A stretch of 64,000 nucleotides of DNA from Diphasiastrum complanatum (lineage: Eukaryota > Streptophyta > Lycopodiopsida > Lycopodiales > Lycopodiaceae), in assembly GCA_029204225.1 (NCBI GenBank), contig CM055093.1, forward strand, positions 24,843,912 through 24,907,911, written 5' to 3'. The translations under genes and the position numbers were made by a program. Below are positions 11,079-22,275 of the stretch, piece after piece (the first letter of the stretch is position 1; every line of letters begins with the position of its first letter). A model generated the notes under the pieces. That model made no database searches, had not been told where the DNA came from, and saw nothing but the letters and a program-made list of their open reading frames with translations.

Positions 11079-11790
11079 ATCTCACAAGCAAAAATACCCA
11101 ATTTCCACTGTTGTCTTCGTGTGAAAGGATGCCCTGGATTAGACGGCTCTTACTAATTCGATCATCATTAGGAAACCCTTGGGTCCGCCCACAATTACAC
11201 TGGCGCCCTTGATTATTCCTGACCCAGCAGGCGGAAAGGCCACTTGCCACATAATCTAGGCAACACAACATCAAACCCTTGTCACGCCACCCAAAATCAA
11301 CTAGGAGGAGCAAAGAATTATAACTATCAACACACTACACACCCAAAAATGGATATCCGCGAACCACACCCTGCTGCCATTACAAGAGGCGCTATCCCAC
11401 AGGCACGGGCGGAGCTCATCAAACCACACAGTGCATGCTAGGTAGCGATCCTACCCACAAAGCGCATCAACCAAAATGTTGCAAATTGTTTTCATTGCCA
11501 GATAACAGCGGATTCCAGAAAAGCAAAAAGCGTGTCTCATCTCGCACCAAGATCATCCACAGTGAGCAAATGAAAGTGGTTTCCAGCAACAATGAGTGAT
11601 TTTTTTGAAAAACCCAGAAGTGTAGAAGAGCATTTGCAGAAGAAAGAGAGAGCTGCCTCTGTATCCCTGCCTGCAGAGGAGCAGGAGATGAGGAGAAGGC
11701 GATGGTGGATCAGAAGAGAGGGAGGGCACGAATAAGTGTTAAGGAGAAGGTGAGGAAAGAGGAGTGGGCGAGGGGTGAGTTGGAGGCGGC
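11079..11790 (-). promoter_or_regulatory. probable 5' leader of the ARABIDILLO-like gene
   Basis: The minus strand from about 11790 to the ATG has no long coding frame in phase with the gene. Its first 150 bases are strongly pyrimidine-rich (many CTC, TCC and CCT runs), as plant leaders often are. Several ATGs precede the main start, so either an intron lies in the leader or upstream reading frames exist. The transcript boundary is inferred from the TATA-like box just upstream. Confidence 0.45.
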
Positions 11791-11812
11791 ATTGTCCTTT
11801 GCCTCCCACACA

Positions 11813-11820
11813 CTTTTATG
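11813..11820 (-). promoter_or_regulatory. TATA-like box upstream of the ARABIDILLO-like gene
   Basis: On the minus strand the sequence reads CTCATAAAAGTG, followed about 30 bases later by the pyrimidine-rich leader. Position and context fit a core promoter. No other element was identified with confidence. Confidence 0.35.
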
Positions 11821-12410
11821 AGTGCTTAAGCCAAAGGCATGTTTCATGGCCACATGGAGCTGTCCCTCTTTTACTTGGTGGCCCTGTTGTTAAGTTGGAG
11901 ACATAGATGTCATCAACAATTCATCCTCATGCTAGAAATTTGCTCCTCAACCACAATGAAGCTTTTCGTGTCCATCCCAATCCCACAGATTTAGACCAGT
12001 CTCGAGTGTGGAGTCATCTTTGGAGCTCAAGTCTAGGCCTAAACAACACTTGGAGTTTGTTGTCATGAGTTAGACATAAACTATCTTAAGCAATAGTTTC
12101 AAGTCCAAATATGTGTGCAGTACTGAAACATCATTGTGTTTCAAGACTAAGACGACAAAACGTGGAAGTGGGAGGTGGCAATCAAAAACTTGACAGCTCA
12201 ACAAGCTCCAATCTTTCAATGCCAAGTCTGCCCCTTTATAAACGTTGGCCAGGCTTCATACGCAACTCATAGCCAGGCTGCATACACAACTCACATTGGT
12301 AGATCCAAGGCCAATCGCAAGTTAATTGGATCAAACTCACTATAATTCCATAACATACATTGGCACCATGTTGACTAGCTTGTCAAGTTTCACTTACCAA
12401 TACTTCACTA

Positions 12411-12626
12411 AGTGTCAAAATCCAATGGATCTTTGACCGTAAAACCTATGATGCAAATAAACTAAGAGTTATGCTACTAGACATCAATGCATCAAGACCT
12501 ATCTTCCAAGATGATAATGGATTCAAATAATATTAATAACTTGAACTTTGAATAGCATCAAGATCAAATAATATACTTTGATCTTTGGATCAACTCAACT
12601 ATGGACAAGGAAAACCAATGTATTTG

Positions 12627-12667
<41 letters not shown>

Positions 12668-12985
12668 TACACAATCTAATTAAATGTAGATCAACCCAAG
12701 TGCTTGTCTAACATCTCTATCCAAAAAGTTCCATACATTAAGTGCCAAGATCCAATGGATCTATAACCATGAAACTTATGATGCAAAAAAACCAAGAGTA
12801 TGCTACCAAACATTAATGCATCAAGAGAGATCTTCCAAGATGATAATCGATTCAAACAAGATTGATAATCTAAACTTAGAATAACATCAAGATAACATCC
12901 AACACTAAGAATACATTTAAATCTTGTGGATGAGCTCATCTATGGATAACGGAATTCAATTTATTTATTAGAGAGAGGAAATGTA
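12411..12985. repeat. diverged tandem duplication, period about 330 bp
   Basis: The block starting at 12411 (AGTGTCAAAATCCAATGGATC) recurs at 12741 (AGTGCCAAGATCCAATGGATC). It is followed in both copies by the same phrases: TATGATGCAAA, ATCTTCCAAGATGATAAT, and a GGATAAC/GGACAAG block ahead of TAGAGAGAG. The first copy ends in a 37-bp AG tract and the second has only a short GAGAGAG. The microsatellite therefore expanded, or shrank, after the duplication. Confidence 0.75.
12629..12665. repeat. (AG)n microsatellite
   Basis: About 37 bp of uninterrupted AG dinucleotides at the end of the first copy of the 330-bp duplication. Confidence 0.95.
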
Positions 12986-13456
12986 ACAATGTGAGCATAA
13001 GTAGATCAACAAAACTTGTCTATTGCATGATCATAATATAAATAGGCTAAGCAAAATTCATAGTCGAATGAAACTGGCATTTGTTCCCCATAACATATTA
13101 AATCCTGGCCCTACAATATCACCAATGGTGTAGACGAAACATTGGTAGATGTATCCAATGAGATGAGATGTCTTGTAGAGAACATTTGAAAATTACTTAG
13201 GGTACAAGTTTCAGCAGCCTCCAACTTGAATCTCACAAATCTTAGGTCCAAAATTTGAAAATAGATATGTCTCTAACTTGGCCTCCAAGTTTGGCATAGG
13301 TTGGTATTTGCATATCTATCAAACTATACTTGATTTAAGTTGATGATCTCATGAAGTTAAGATTTGCATATATCTTCACAATCCGCTGCCCACAAACTTT
13401 TAAGAAGTGGCAAAACTAACATCTAACCCAAGAAGGAAACAATTCTCACTATGTTG

Positions 13457-13585
<129 letters not shown>

Positions 13586-13650
13586 TTATATAATACAAAA
13601 GAAACATTGGAGATGGAATTAATTATTTAGATCATGTGCATTTATAGGCA

Positions 13651-14607
13651 TGTCATGGAAATTATGAGCGAAACATGAAGAGTTTTGCGAACACGAAAGT
13701 CAACGAAGACGAAGACCAACATGTTCGCAAACTCGAACATCTGAAGATGCGAAACACGAAGGGTTTTGCGAACACGAACGATCCACAAACGAGATTCCCT
13801 TGCGGTCCTATACGAGAGAAAGGCGAACGAGGTAAACGAAACCAACGGTGAAAACGAAACTCGTTCTGTCCTCGCGCTCCAAGGAGTACCACCAGAGATC
13901 ACGCAAGTACCAGAAGTACAAAGATCTAGCCTGATGGCATGACGTCAACAGATACTCCCTAGGTCGTGGCTAAACTGCCACTCTTGTAATTCTCTGGTTA
14001 GTTGTAGATGGTTAATCACTCTAATCTTAGATTTGCATAGAGAGACTGTACTTACTGAATAACACGACATATATCAATAGGATACACAGTGTGTAACCAT
14101 GTAAGAAAAGAAGAACAAGAAAGAGTCTGATGCTAGTAAGCAGTAGACGAAAACAGACAGAAGCTCCGCCTGCGTGCGAGAAGACAATTTTGTCTAGGAT
14201 CAGAAGATCCGACTGTCCACTAGTAAAGCGAGACTACTACTCGTGAGAGAACCGTGCTTCTCTCACGCCAACGCATTGCGTGGATTCGCATGCAGTGCCC
14301 TGAAGAAACCAAAGAAAATCAATAGATTATTTTCTGGTTGTGTCTGATCTTGAATGTTGAATGCTTATGTTGTTTATTTTAATATGTCTGAGTTTTCTTG
14401 TTCCCCCTTGAATTTCGCACCTTAGTTGAAATGAAGTCAAATGCTATATTAATTTTATGAACGTAGATCAGTAGTACCTAACTACCCTATGGAGGATTGT
14501 AGGAGTGTTTCAGCTGACAGTGTTCAGCGAACGCATCTGAACTCCATCCGAATCTCGAAGGAGAGTCGCGAATGTTTCATGAATTTTTCTTCTCACGATT
14601 CTCATCA
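13651..14607 (+). repeat. Ty1/copia 5' LTR (957 bp)
   Basis: It begins TGTCATGG and ends CTCATCA, giving the expected TG...CA ends. It is followed one base later by a perfect 12-base copia primer-binding site. The LTR contains dispersed GCGAACACGAA-type words at its start (13685-13770). No second copy of this LTR was found in the window, so it is either a solo-like remnant or the 5' end of an element whose interior has been replaced. The TG start is inferred from spacing and the family rule. Confidence 0.6.
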
Positions 14608-14608
14608 G

Positions 14609-14620
14609 TGGTATCAGAGC
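14609..14620 (+). other. copia primer-binding site (initiator tRNA-Met)
   Basis: TGGTATCAGAGC, the standard plant Ty1/copia minus-strand primer site complementary to the 3' end of initiator tRNA-Met, immediately after the LTR ending at 14607. Confidence 0.85.
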
Positions 14621-14659
14621 ACTGACCCAATTTCTCATCAGATTTCGTAGACAAAATAC

Positions 14660-15750
14660 AGAGTGAGTATTGATATAAAAGTATTCGATAGCTCAGACAA
14701 ACTGTAAGAGAACATAATAAAATTACTATATAATAGAGAAGCATTTATTCATTCTGAAATAATACTGTATAATAAGTAGCATCTACAAATGAATAGCACA
14801 AAACAATAGCAGATGGCATACTCAAAATTAACTATGATTATATGATCAACTCTATCTAATGCTCTTCCACTAATAAGCAATAATTGCTCTTCTAGCAATA
14901 CTCTATATCATCTTATCAACTAAGTAAATGATAAATGATAAGCTAAAATTTAGCCAGATCGCAATTGGCACTTAGCCATATTGAGTTGTTACTTATCCAA
15001 TTAGGTTACCTGGTAATTTAGAGCAATTAGTTAACTTCAAAACAAGTGGTAACATACTTTGTTAACTTCGATAATCTTTCTCGTTGTCGAACCTGACTGT
15101 TAGTCATTGTTGTTGGATTTGTCTAAATAATCGATCTTTAATCTACTTCCATTCATTTATCCAGTTTTGTAGTTTTACTCATGTTTTTACACAGTGTGCA
15201 AAAATACACATGAATGGCTAACGATCGGATTCGACAACAACAAAGAGTATTGAAAGTGTTCAAATTGTCGAATGTTAACATAACTTGTTTGTCCTTGTTT
15301 TGAAGCTGATAAATTGCCCTAACGATTTTTGCAAGTAGTTTCCGAGAAGCCTAACTAGATAAGTGACAGCGCAATTTGGCTAAGCTCCAACCAAATAGTT
15401 GTCTCCAACTATCATTTGGATAAGCCTAAATGACATTCATAACTAGTATAAATAGTTGATCATTTTCTATGTTAACTTCTCTCTTTACATATTGATCAAA
15501 GATAGAGATTAATATAGCACATTGTTAGAAACGCTTATTGCTTATTAGCGAAAGTGCATCAGACATAGTCAATCAGAAACTCAGAGATAGTTTCGAGTAT
15601 GCGGTTGCATCCACTATTGTTTTGTGCTCACGATTCATCTAATTTGTACATGCTACTTAGCATGCTTCTCTATTCTATTGTAATTTGATTATTTTCTCTT
15701 AGAGATTTGTCTGAACTATTGAATACTTCGATATAGTAGCTACATTTGAT
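14660..15750. repeat. 1.1-kb imperfect inverted repeat (foldback)
   Basis: The left arm (about 14660-15120) is the diverged reverse complement of the right arm (about 15210-15750), with a spacer of roughly 90 bp. Matching words, written on the right-arm strand, include ATTGCTTATTAG, CTATTGTTTTGTGCT, GCTTCTCTATT, TTGTCTGA.CTAT.GAATACTT, TTGTTTTGAAG and ATTCGACAAC. The right arm seems to be part of the LTR that ends near 15931, so the structure is two LTR copies in opposite orientation. The arms differ at many positions, so it is not recent. Confidence 0.75.
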
Positions 15751-15932
15751 ATTATAATAGTCGATACAGCAATGTTTAATCAATTAGAATCGAACGTGAC
15801 AATAGTCGCGATAGTTTTATTTAAATTTGATAGGCGTAGTCATACATTAGGAGAAGGATTATTTCGTAGAGCCCGATAGTGCATCTATTGAATGCAAGCT
15901 TTTCTCTATCAAGCATCTTTACTTTCTTTCAA

Positions 15933-16059
15933 CATGGTATCAGAGCTATAATTTCATGGTATCATAGTTGTAATTTCATGATATCAGAGCTATAATTTCA
16001 TGGTATAAGAGCTGTGATTTCATGGTATCATAGGAGTAATTTCTAGTATCAGATCATTT
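15933..16059 (+). repeat. tandem array of six primer-site-like 22-mers
   Basis: Six adjacent units of about 22 bp, consensus ATGGTATCAGAGCTATAATTTC. The first keeps the perfect copia primer site TGGTATCAGAGC and the others carry one to several changes (TGGTATCATAGT, TGATATCAGAGC, TGGTATAAGAGC, TGGTATCATAGG, TAGTATCAGATC). The array begins directly after the LTR that ends near 15931 and stands where a single primer site is expected. A degenerate gag start follows at 16163. Confidence 0.9.
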
Positions 16060-16162
16060 CTATTTATTTTCAATTAAAGCGTTGCATGGTGATAGTATCT
16101 TGATATTATCAGATACTTATTTTCATTCTTAACTCATCGAATTATCAACAAACTAACTTCTA

Positions 16163-16400
16163 GATGGATTCACAAAGCAAATCTGGTCTCACCCTAGACA
16201 ACTTACAAGCTAACTGGATCCAATTATCTTTTGTGAAAATTTAAGATGAGGACCTTGCTAATTGCTACCGCCCACATACAAAATTTGGCGATGATCATAA
16301 TGACACATTCAAATTTAACTCTCTCAGGAGTAATTGCTATGTTGTTGTAGGAAGACAATCAAAGAAGAGCAGACAACTCTTCGAATTCGACATTGCATGC
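16163..16400 (+). pseudogene. copia gag remnant, internally deleted
   Basis: The ATG at 16163 begins MDSQSKSGLTL and parallels the gag start at 17198 (MDSHSKAGL). It soon meets a stop, and then jumps to sequence resembling the end of that gag (GATGATCATAATGACACA near 16290 compares with GATGATCATCACGACACA near 17695). It is a second, more deleted copy of the neighbouring gag. Confidence 0.5.
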
Positions 16401-16500
16401 TCTATATGTAAACAAAGGCTCCAAGCGTCAAAAGAAGGGCTCGCAATAATTTGTACTGAATCAAAAGCTAACACAGATTCAAGAGCAATTATGGAATCAT

Positions 16501-17042
16501 GTTGGATTTATTCTTGTACTCTCCTAAATCCCATATTAATCTCAATCCATTCATGCTGTTGCATATTTACTCTTATTGTCCCACAGTCTGCAGAATGCTC
16601 TCATGCATCGATTTTTGTTTTCAAACTGAGAGTCACAATAAGCTCATAGCTATTACAGAACCAAGGTAGTTTTCAAGCACATGGTTTCGTCTGCAATAGA
16701 TTTGTGCTCTAGTATCTAGTGGCTCATAATTTTGTACTCTTTTTGAATGAAATATCATCTCATTGCATTCAGATTATTATGAGTATCATTGTAATGCTTT
16801 CTTGATCGTTCCATTTGATTTTTCTTATTGTTTGTTCTGAATTGTCTACATTATTTCCTCAATATCAATCACAAGTTTTGTTTTTTGCCATCATCATTGA
16901 TAATATCGATTGTAGTGACTTCGAAGTTAGAATCAAATAGGATCAACTGAGTTATTGAGCTCAACACTCTAATCTGATTCGATATTCGTAGTGCATGCAT
17001 CGAGAAACTGACCTAGCCCATTAGCATCGTATCAAATCCAAA
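16501..17042 (+). repeat. possible degenerate copia LTR
   Basis: It starts TGTTGGATTT at 16501 and is followed at about 17045 by a degraded primer site (TGGCATTAGAGC instead of TGGTATCAGAGC), then by a gag start at 17198. No matching LTR was found elsewhere in the window, so the assignment rests on this arrangement. Confidence 0.35.
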
Positions 17043-17197
17043 TATGGCATTAGAGCTATTTTTCTAGCTCACAAGCTTCCCACAAAACTTTATCCTATCA
17101 ACTGATAGGATAATTGCTTTCTTGTTCTATGAATAACATTTCATTTTCTTTCTTAAGTCACTAACAGTTACTACTATTACTTAGACTAATTTCCACA

Positions 17198-17996
17198 TGG
17201 ATTCCCATAGCAAGGCTGGTCTCATCATGGTCCATGGCTGAATGGATCCAATTATCACCTGTGAAAATTTAAGATGAAAATAGTGCTAATGGCTAAGAAA
17301 TTATATGATGTTGTCATTGTTGTAGATATCAGACCTGATGGCGACGACGCTGCAATCTCTTGATGGAAGCCAAAGGATGGCAAGGCCTTTGCGTTGATTA
17401 TACTCAACATATCAGACACACAAATGGGTCACGTGTCTGAAGCTCAAACCTCAAAAGAATTTTGGAATATATTGAACACATTGTAGGATGTGCGAGATGT
17501 AGTGCCTTCTAAGCTACATCTCATAAGGAGATTCTTCTCCCTCATGCTCGCTAATAGTGATTCATTATAGAATCACATCAACGTCCAGTTCAAGAGCCTC
17601 CTACAACAAATGGCCATTGTTGGATCAATCACAGATGATCAAAATGCAGTAATGACATTGATTTCAAGCTTGCCAAGCAATGCGAGAGTTGGGTGATGAT
17701 CATCACGACACACCTAGATCGGACTCTATCAAGAGTCATTGCAAGAAACTAGTAAGAAAATCAAAGCCCTAAGGTCTAATAATGGTGGAGAGCATATGTC
17801 AATTGAGTTCAAGGAGTATTGCCTTAGCCAAAACATCGAACAATAGTTCATCACTCCTTATTCACCTCATTCGAATGGGTTGGCCGAAAGGAAGAATTGT
17901 ATCTTAGTTGAATCAGCCAAGTGTATGCTTGTTCATGGATCACTACCCAAATGCTTCTGGGCTGAAGTTGTCTCCACTGCAGCTTACACCTAGAAC
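17198..17996 (+). pseudogene. copia relic: gag and integrase fragment
   Basis: The first part (17198-17720) is a copia gag of the UBN2 type (FWNILNTL, SKLHLIRRFF, LISSLPSNA) with several stops. At about 17745 the frame passes straight to an integrase fragment (SNNGGEHMSIEFKEYC, then the PYSPHSNGLAERKN block with the catalytic Glu, then WAEVVSTAAY). The zinc knuckle, protease and first half of integrase are missing. It ends exactly where the LTR of the next element begins, so that element was inserted into its integrase. Confidence 0.7.
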
Positions 17997-18223
17997 TGTT
18001 AGATTTTGTATGCTTAGCCTAAAAAATCGTTCAAGTAATCAGAGTGAAATTTGTTGATATTAATCAGAGTGAAATTTGACTCACTATTGTATTGTTCATT
18101 TGCGCAATTTGTATGAATCATTCTTCTTGAATATTTCTGTTGCTAACTATTGTGTTTTCGTTCCTACATGCCTACGCTCAAAGCTTCGAACTTCCGTTGC
18201 CGGTCAACACACATTTTACGACA
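17997..18223 (+). repeat. 5' LTR of copia element D (227 bp)
   Basis: Starts TGTTAGATTTTGTATGC and ends ACGACA, followed by a weakened primer site (TGGTATCTTAG at 18224). The same sequence, diverged, recurs at 20251-20305 and 32427-32601 as the two halves of the 3' LTR, which proves the boundary. It holds an internal duplication of AATCAGAGTGAAATTTG (about 18037-18080). Confidence 0.8.
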
Positions 18224-18877
18224 TGGTATCTTAGTAGACATTTCAGTAATCTGTATTTTTATTGCGGATTCATCCTCAAAATGTCTAATGCAGATAGTGT
18301 TTCAAGTCATCTCAACACCTTCAAAAATCTTATGAAGCAGATGACTGCAACCGGCTCAGTCATAGAAGATTCCGATGCACTCATGACTCTATTATCGAGT
18401 CTACTTGAAGCCTAAGAAAATTGGGTAATGGCAATTTCTACCCAAAAGCACCTCACTCTATCAAGAGTAATTTCGTTGCTCCTACAAGAGGAGATCAGAA
18501 GATCATTATCCTCCTCAGGCTCAGGATCGGATACTCAAGCTCTATACTTGAAAAATCAGAAGTTTAGATCCAAGAGATCTACAAAGTCACGCTATACTGA
18601 CAAGAAGAACAACATGCAGTCTGGACGAAATTTCGGTTCAAGATCAAATTCAAGCCCTTCATCATTCCAACCAGTGCATAAACCTTTTTGCAGATACTGT
18701 AAGAGGACTGGCCATGAAATCAAGGATTTCCAATATTTGAAATACAACAACGAAAAGAAGAAGCAGTTCCGACAACAAGCACATAGTGCTACAACCAGTC
18801 ACTCAAATCAGCAACAAGAAGAAGATGAAGCAGCTTTCATGACCAAAGTTGGAGAACAACAGGATATCGATTCCTAG
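18140..18877 (+). pseudogene. copia element D gag with altered zinc knuckle
   Basis: Gag sequence runs through one stop near 18415 (MSNADSVSSHLNTFKNLM, LMTLLSSLLEA; then SRVISLLLQEEIRRS). It ends in a knuckle CRYCKRTGHEIKDFQY near 18687-18735, where the last Cys is Phe, so zinc binding is probably lost. The following protease site, near 18884, reads DSEATQHMT where DSGATxHMT is expected. It is therefore a dead copy. Confidence 0.75.
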
Positions 18878-18949
18878 TATTTAGATTCCGAAGCAACTCA
18901 ACACATGACTCACCATCACGACTGGTTCAAAGACTATAAGTCATTCACC

Positions 18950-20130
18950 CACTTTTCAATCCGCCTACTCCTCTCATTTGCAGCCGCAACATATCTTAAA
19001 GTCCACCAGATGGATGTCTAGACCGCTTTCCTCACTGGAACCATTGAAGAGAAAATCTATATGACGTAGCCAGAGGGATACAAACTCAACGGTAAGCATC
19101 AGCACCTTGTACGCAAAATCCGCAAGGCACTCTACGGGCTGAAACAGTCACCCAGAGCCTGGTTCCAGAAGATCAACACATTTTTTATAGACTATGGTAT
19201 TATTCCAAACTCAGCAGACTCGAATGTCTACTTCAAGTCTGTATCAGATTACTTCAATATCATCATTCTCTATGTAGATAAAACACTCTTATTCAGTAAT
19301 AATCTAAATCTGAGAAAGGATACAAAATGCATGTTGGCCCAGGAATACAAGATGACTGACATGGGTCCAGCCCACTATTGTCTCAGAATCCAAATCCAAT
19401 GAGATCGACCCAGCAGACTGATCTTTATCAGTCAACAACGATATCTCAACAACATGCTGGAAAAGTATGGAATGGCCAACTATGAACCAAGTCACTTTCC
19501 ACTCAACCCTAAACTAAAGTTATCAAAGGAACAATCTCCTCAAACTGAGACAAAAAAGGAGGAGATGAAGCGCTACCCGTTTCAATCCATCATCGGCTCA
19601 CTGATGTATGCAATGATCTTCACACGACCAGACCTTGCATATTCAATCAGTACACTTAGCCAGTTCCTGTCAAATCTAGGCTTAACTCATTGGAAAGCAC
19701 TAACAAAGGTCACGAAGTACATCCAAGCAACGAAAACTCTCAGCATCTGCTACGGAGGCAGCCCCACTGCCAACATCCTTGAAGCCTACACAGATGCGGA
19801 TTGGGCAGGAGATGTCGACACCAGAAAATCAACTTCTAGATTTGTATTTTTATACAAGCAAGGCCCAATCCCATGGAACAGCCGGAAGCAAATCTTAGTT
19901 GCATTATCATCAATGGAATCCGAATACATGGTTGTCACAAATGCAACCAAAGAGGTGATCTAGCTAAGACAACTGCTTGCACACATCAACCTTGCACAAC
20001 CACTTCCTACAACAATCTATTGTGACAATCAGAGCACAATAGCGTTATCTCTCAATCAGAGATTTCACTCTCGAAGCAAACATACCTTAGAAAGAAAGTG
20101 CATAGCAAAGAAGTAGCATTGGTTTTCTGC
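18950..20130 (+). pseudogene. copia element D RT and RNase H
   Basis: After the protease remnant, the frame enters RT at the DVKTAFL block (VHQMDVxTAFLTGTIEE, near 19005). The linked motifs KALYGLKQSPRAW, YVD, FISQQRYL and RPDLAYSIS follow, then RNase H (ILEAYTDADWAGD, then STSRFVF, then ESEYM). The catalytic YVDD is YVDK (near 19270), and there are stops at about 19401 and 19963. Integrase, and the RT region before DVKTAFL, are missing. Confidence 0.8.
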
Positions 20131-20250
20131 AGAACAAACTACATGACAGCAATTACTTCACAAAGGCTCTATCAAAGGAGCAACATCTCAAATTTAACGA
20201 TATGTTAAATCTGAAAATCAAAGTTTTTTAGGATCCACATTAATGGGGAG

Positions 20251-20305
20251 TGTTAGATTTCTTATGCTCAATCTTAAACAAATCGTTCAAGTAATGAGCA
20301 TCCTG
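20251..20305 (+). repeat. first part of 3' LTR of copia element D
   Basis: TGTTAGATTTCTTATGC and the following ATCGTTCAAGTAAT match the start of the LTR at 17997. Similarity stops near 20305, where GAAAATCGAAGG begins the inserted DNA. It is preceded by the polypurine tract TAATGGGGAG. Confidence 0.8.
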
Positions 20306-20979
20306 AAAATCGAAGGCCGACTACATGTTTTCGGACCTTCACATTTTTTTTCTTTGAGATTTTTGTGCCTTAAACATTTTTAAGACACCTTCGTCTTTTT
20401 TGTCTTTTTTGCACCTTCGCGAAAAATATGACACAGTGGCCAGAATGACTTAGAATCCATTTCAGGCCCACCTTCGTCTTTTTTGCCTTTTTCACATTTT
20501 TGCGCTTTCGAAAAAAATGCAACACTGTGACCAAAAATTCAATTTAAAGGCACTGTCGAGTTTTTCACATTTAAACTACCTTCGCTCTAGAGGCACCTTC
20601 GGGATTTACATGCCTTCAATTTAAGGGCACCTTCAGGATCTACATACCTCTAGTCTAAAGGGCACCTTCGGGTTTTTTGGGTTTTTCCCAACAGTGGCAA
20701 ACCGACGTCGCCAACTTAGCATCAACCCTAAAAACCAGCTGGACCGCTAAATATACCAAGGGCGGTTACCCACTTTGTACATATACAAAGACTGGCGTAA
20801 GTGACATTTAAGGCATATAGGATATTTGTCTCTCGACACTTGTAGATATATATACTAGCTGAATCAAGCTATGTACCAATTATATGGTTCAAGAGGGGCT
20901 TTGGCCAACTTAGTGTGGGATTCCACTATCTTGTGAAGGATTTGAGATGTGATGCGGTCTTTCCCGAGGTTGCCAACCA

Positions 20980-21504
20980 TCAGGCAGCTGCGTGGATGGA
21001 AGGCTCAGTGATGGCTTCCAAAAGGTAGCCATCATTGGTCCAGTGCAGATCGTTGGTGAGGTCAATAAATGGCTTGATGGCTTGTTTGGCATGCTTGTGA
21101 TTGGGTGAGGCTTGCGTACCAGATGATATTACTATAGCTGCAAGTGCGGTCTCAGTGACGTGCACTTTGTGTGTGGCTCCTTGGAAAGTGATATAGAATT
21201 TGGATTTATCTTCCTTCCACTTACTGAAGGCAAGAGTGATGAAATCCATATTGATGCAACCCGAAAAGGCTCTCTCATGAATACCCACTGTAGTGAGCAG
21301 AGGCTCCGCAAGGGTCATCCACTGAGTGACCATGCTTGTGCTAGGAAGAATCATGATGTCCGTTGCAGATGGGACATCACGATGGATAATATAGCGCGGA
21401 GACTGGGAATTATCGGTAGAAGACATGATGATCAGAAAGGAATTATAAACGCGTGAAAGTGTATCAGAAGGCAATGCAGGAAATCTGAAAGGCTTTGGTT
21501 GCAA
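20980..21504 (-). CDS. open frame in the 3' region of gypsy element 1, unknown function
   Basis: 174 codons after the ATG at 21504, in the same orientation as gag-pol and about 770 bp beyond the integrase stop. The only pattern I can point to is a stretch around residues 85-125 (INMDFITLAFSKW, then FYITFQG, then ETALAAIV). Its spacing is reminiscent of the plant-mobile-domain proteins that plant transposons sometimes carry. The similarity is weak and untested. It has no zinc finger or membrane segment. It could be an accessory element gene, a captured host fragment, or chance. Confidence 0.35.
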   Translation of the reverse strand: MQPKPFRFPALPSDTLSRVYNSFLIIMSSTDNSQSPRYIIHRDVPSATDIMILPSTSMVTQWMTLAEPLLTTVGIHERAFSGCINMDFITLAFSKWKEDKSKFYITFQGATHKVHVTETALAAIVISSGTQASPNHKHAKQAIKPFIDLTNDLHWTNDGYLLEAITEPSIHAAA

Positions 21505-21518
21505 GAAAATTTCGCAAG

Positions 21519-21628
21519 AGCCAACTTATAGGTGAATTTGGTGGGTCCATTACACAGAATAGTAGTTTGGCTCAGCCAACTTATAGGTGAATTTGGTGGG
21601 TCCATTACACAGAATAGTAGTTTGGCTT
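21519..21628. repeat. 55-bp perfect tandem duplication
   Basis: Two copies starting at 21519 and 21574 (AGCCAACTTATAGGTGAATT...), identical except for the last base. The near-perfect identity points to a recent slippage event in the 3' region of gypsy element 1. Confidence 0.95.
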
Positions 21629-22275
21629 ATCAGTTCTGAACAAAAATTTGCAGGCATGTGCAGTCCTGTAAAAATAGGCTATAAAAATCTCAGCGAAGGT
21701 TTCTAGGGACCTGAACCTATCAGGCGAACGTTTTCCAGGGCTGGCGAAGGATGAACCTTCGCCCAGGTACTGTCATAAATGTAGTTTTTCACAATCTGAA
21801 CCTATGGACAACCTAATTTTGACATTTTAAGATCACCTAGCAGGTCGGCGAAGGTTCATAATGAGGTTATGATGCTCGACAAAGGTTCCCAAAATGGCAT
21901 ATCACTGAACAATCGTCTGTCTCAAAAATTGGATTTTCTCTTGTCAAGAACCTTCGCCCACCTCAATTTAGATAAATCAAAGGTAGATGTACAGTCTGAG
22001 AGCTCAACAAAGGTTTCTGATACTGTATTGGCCAAATCTGTCCAAATCAGTGATTTTCTAAGTCATTGTCCATCAAAAATATTGTGCTTCCTTTTTCTTA
22101 TGCTGATGACTTCCTGACTTTTGCTCATCAGTCACTCCTTATTTTTTTGCTTTTTTTTGTTTGTTTCTGTTGTTGTTGTTTTTTGTTTTAACTGTCTTTT
22201 TCCAAAAAAACTCAGCAAATTAAATACTGAAAACAAAAAATTGAAAAATAAATAAAATTAAAAAATATATTGAGA

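Larger units (their letters stand above)
20306..22080. repeat. 3' flank of gypsy element 1 rich in GCGAAGGT words
   Basis: Exact GCGAAGGT, or its complement ACCTTCGC, occurs at 20413, 20578, 21693, 21755, 21848 and 21950. There are also many one-base variants (ACCTTCGT, ACCTTCGG, ACCTTCAG, GACAAAGGT). At 21744-21762 two copies face each other as a hairpin, GCGAAGGATGAACCTTCGC. The same word recurs in the 5' leader of this element at 28500-29140. I noticed none in the coding part. Confidence 0.7.

Noticed and set aside
14609-14620. tRNA gene fragment
   Set aside because: The 12-base match to initiator tRNA is the primer-binding site of a retroelement. No tRNA cloverleaf surrounds it, and the same applies at 46540 and 33002.
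15933-16059. CRISPR-like array
   Set aside because: The 22-bp units are contiguous without spacers and contain the copia primer site; this is plant nuclear DNA.
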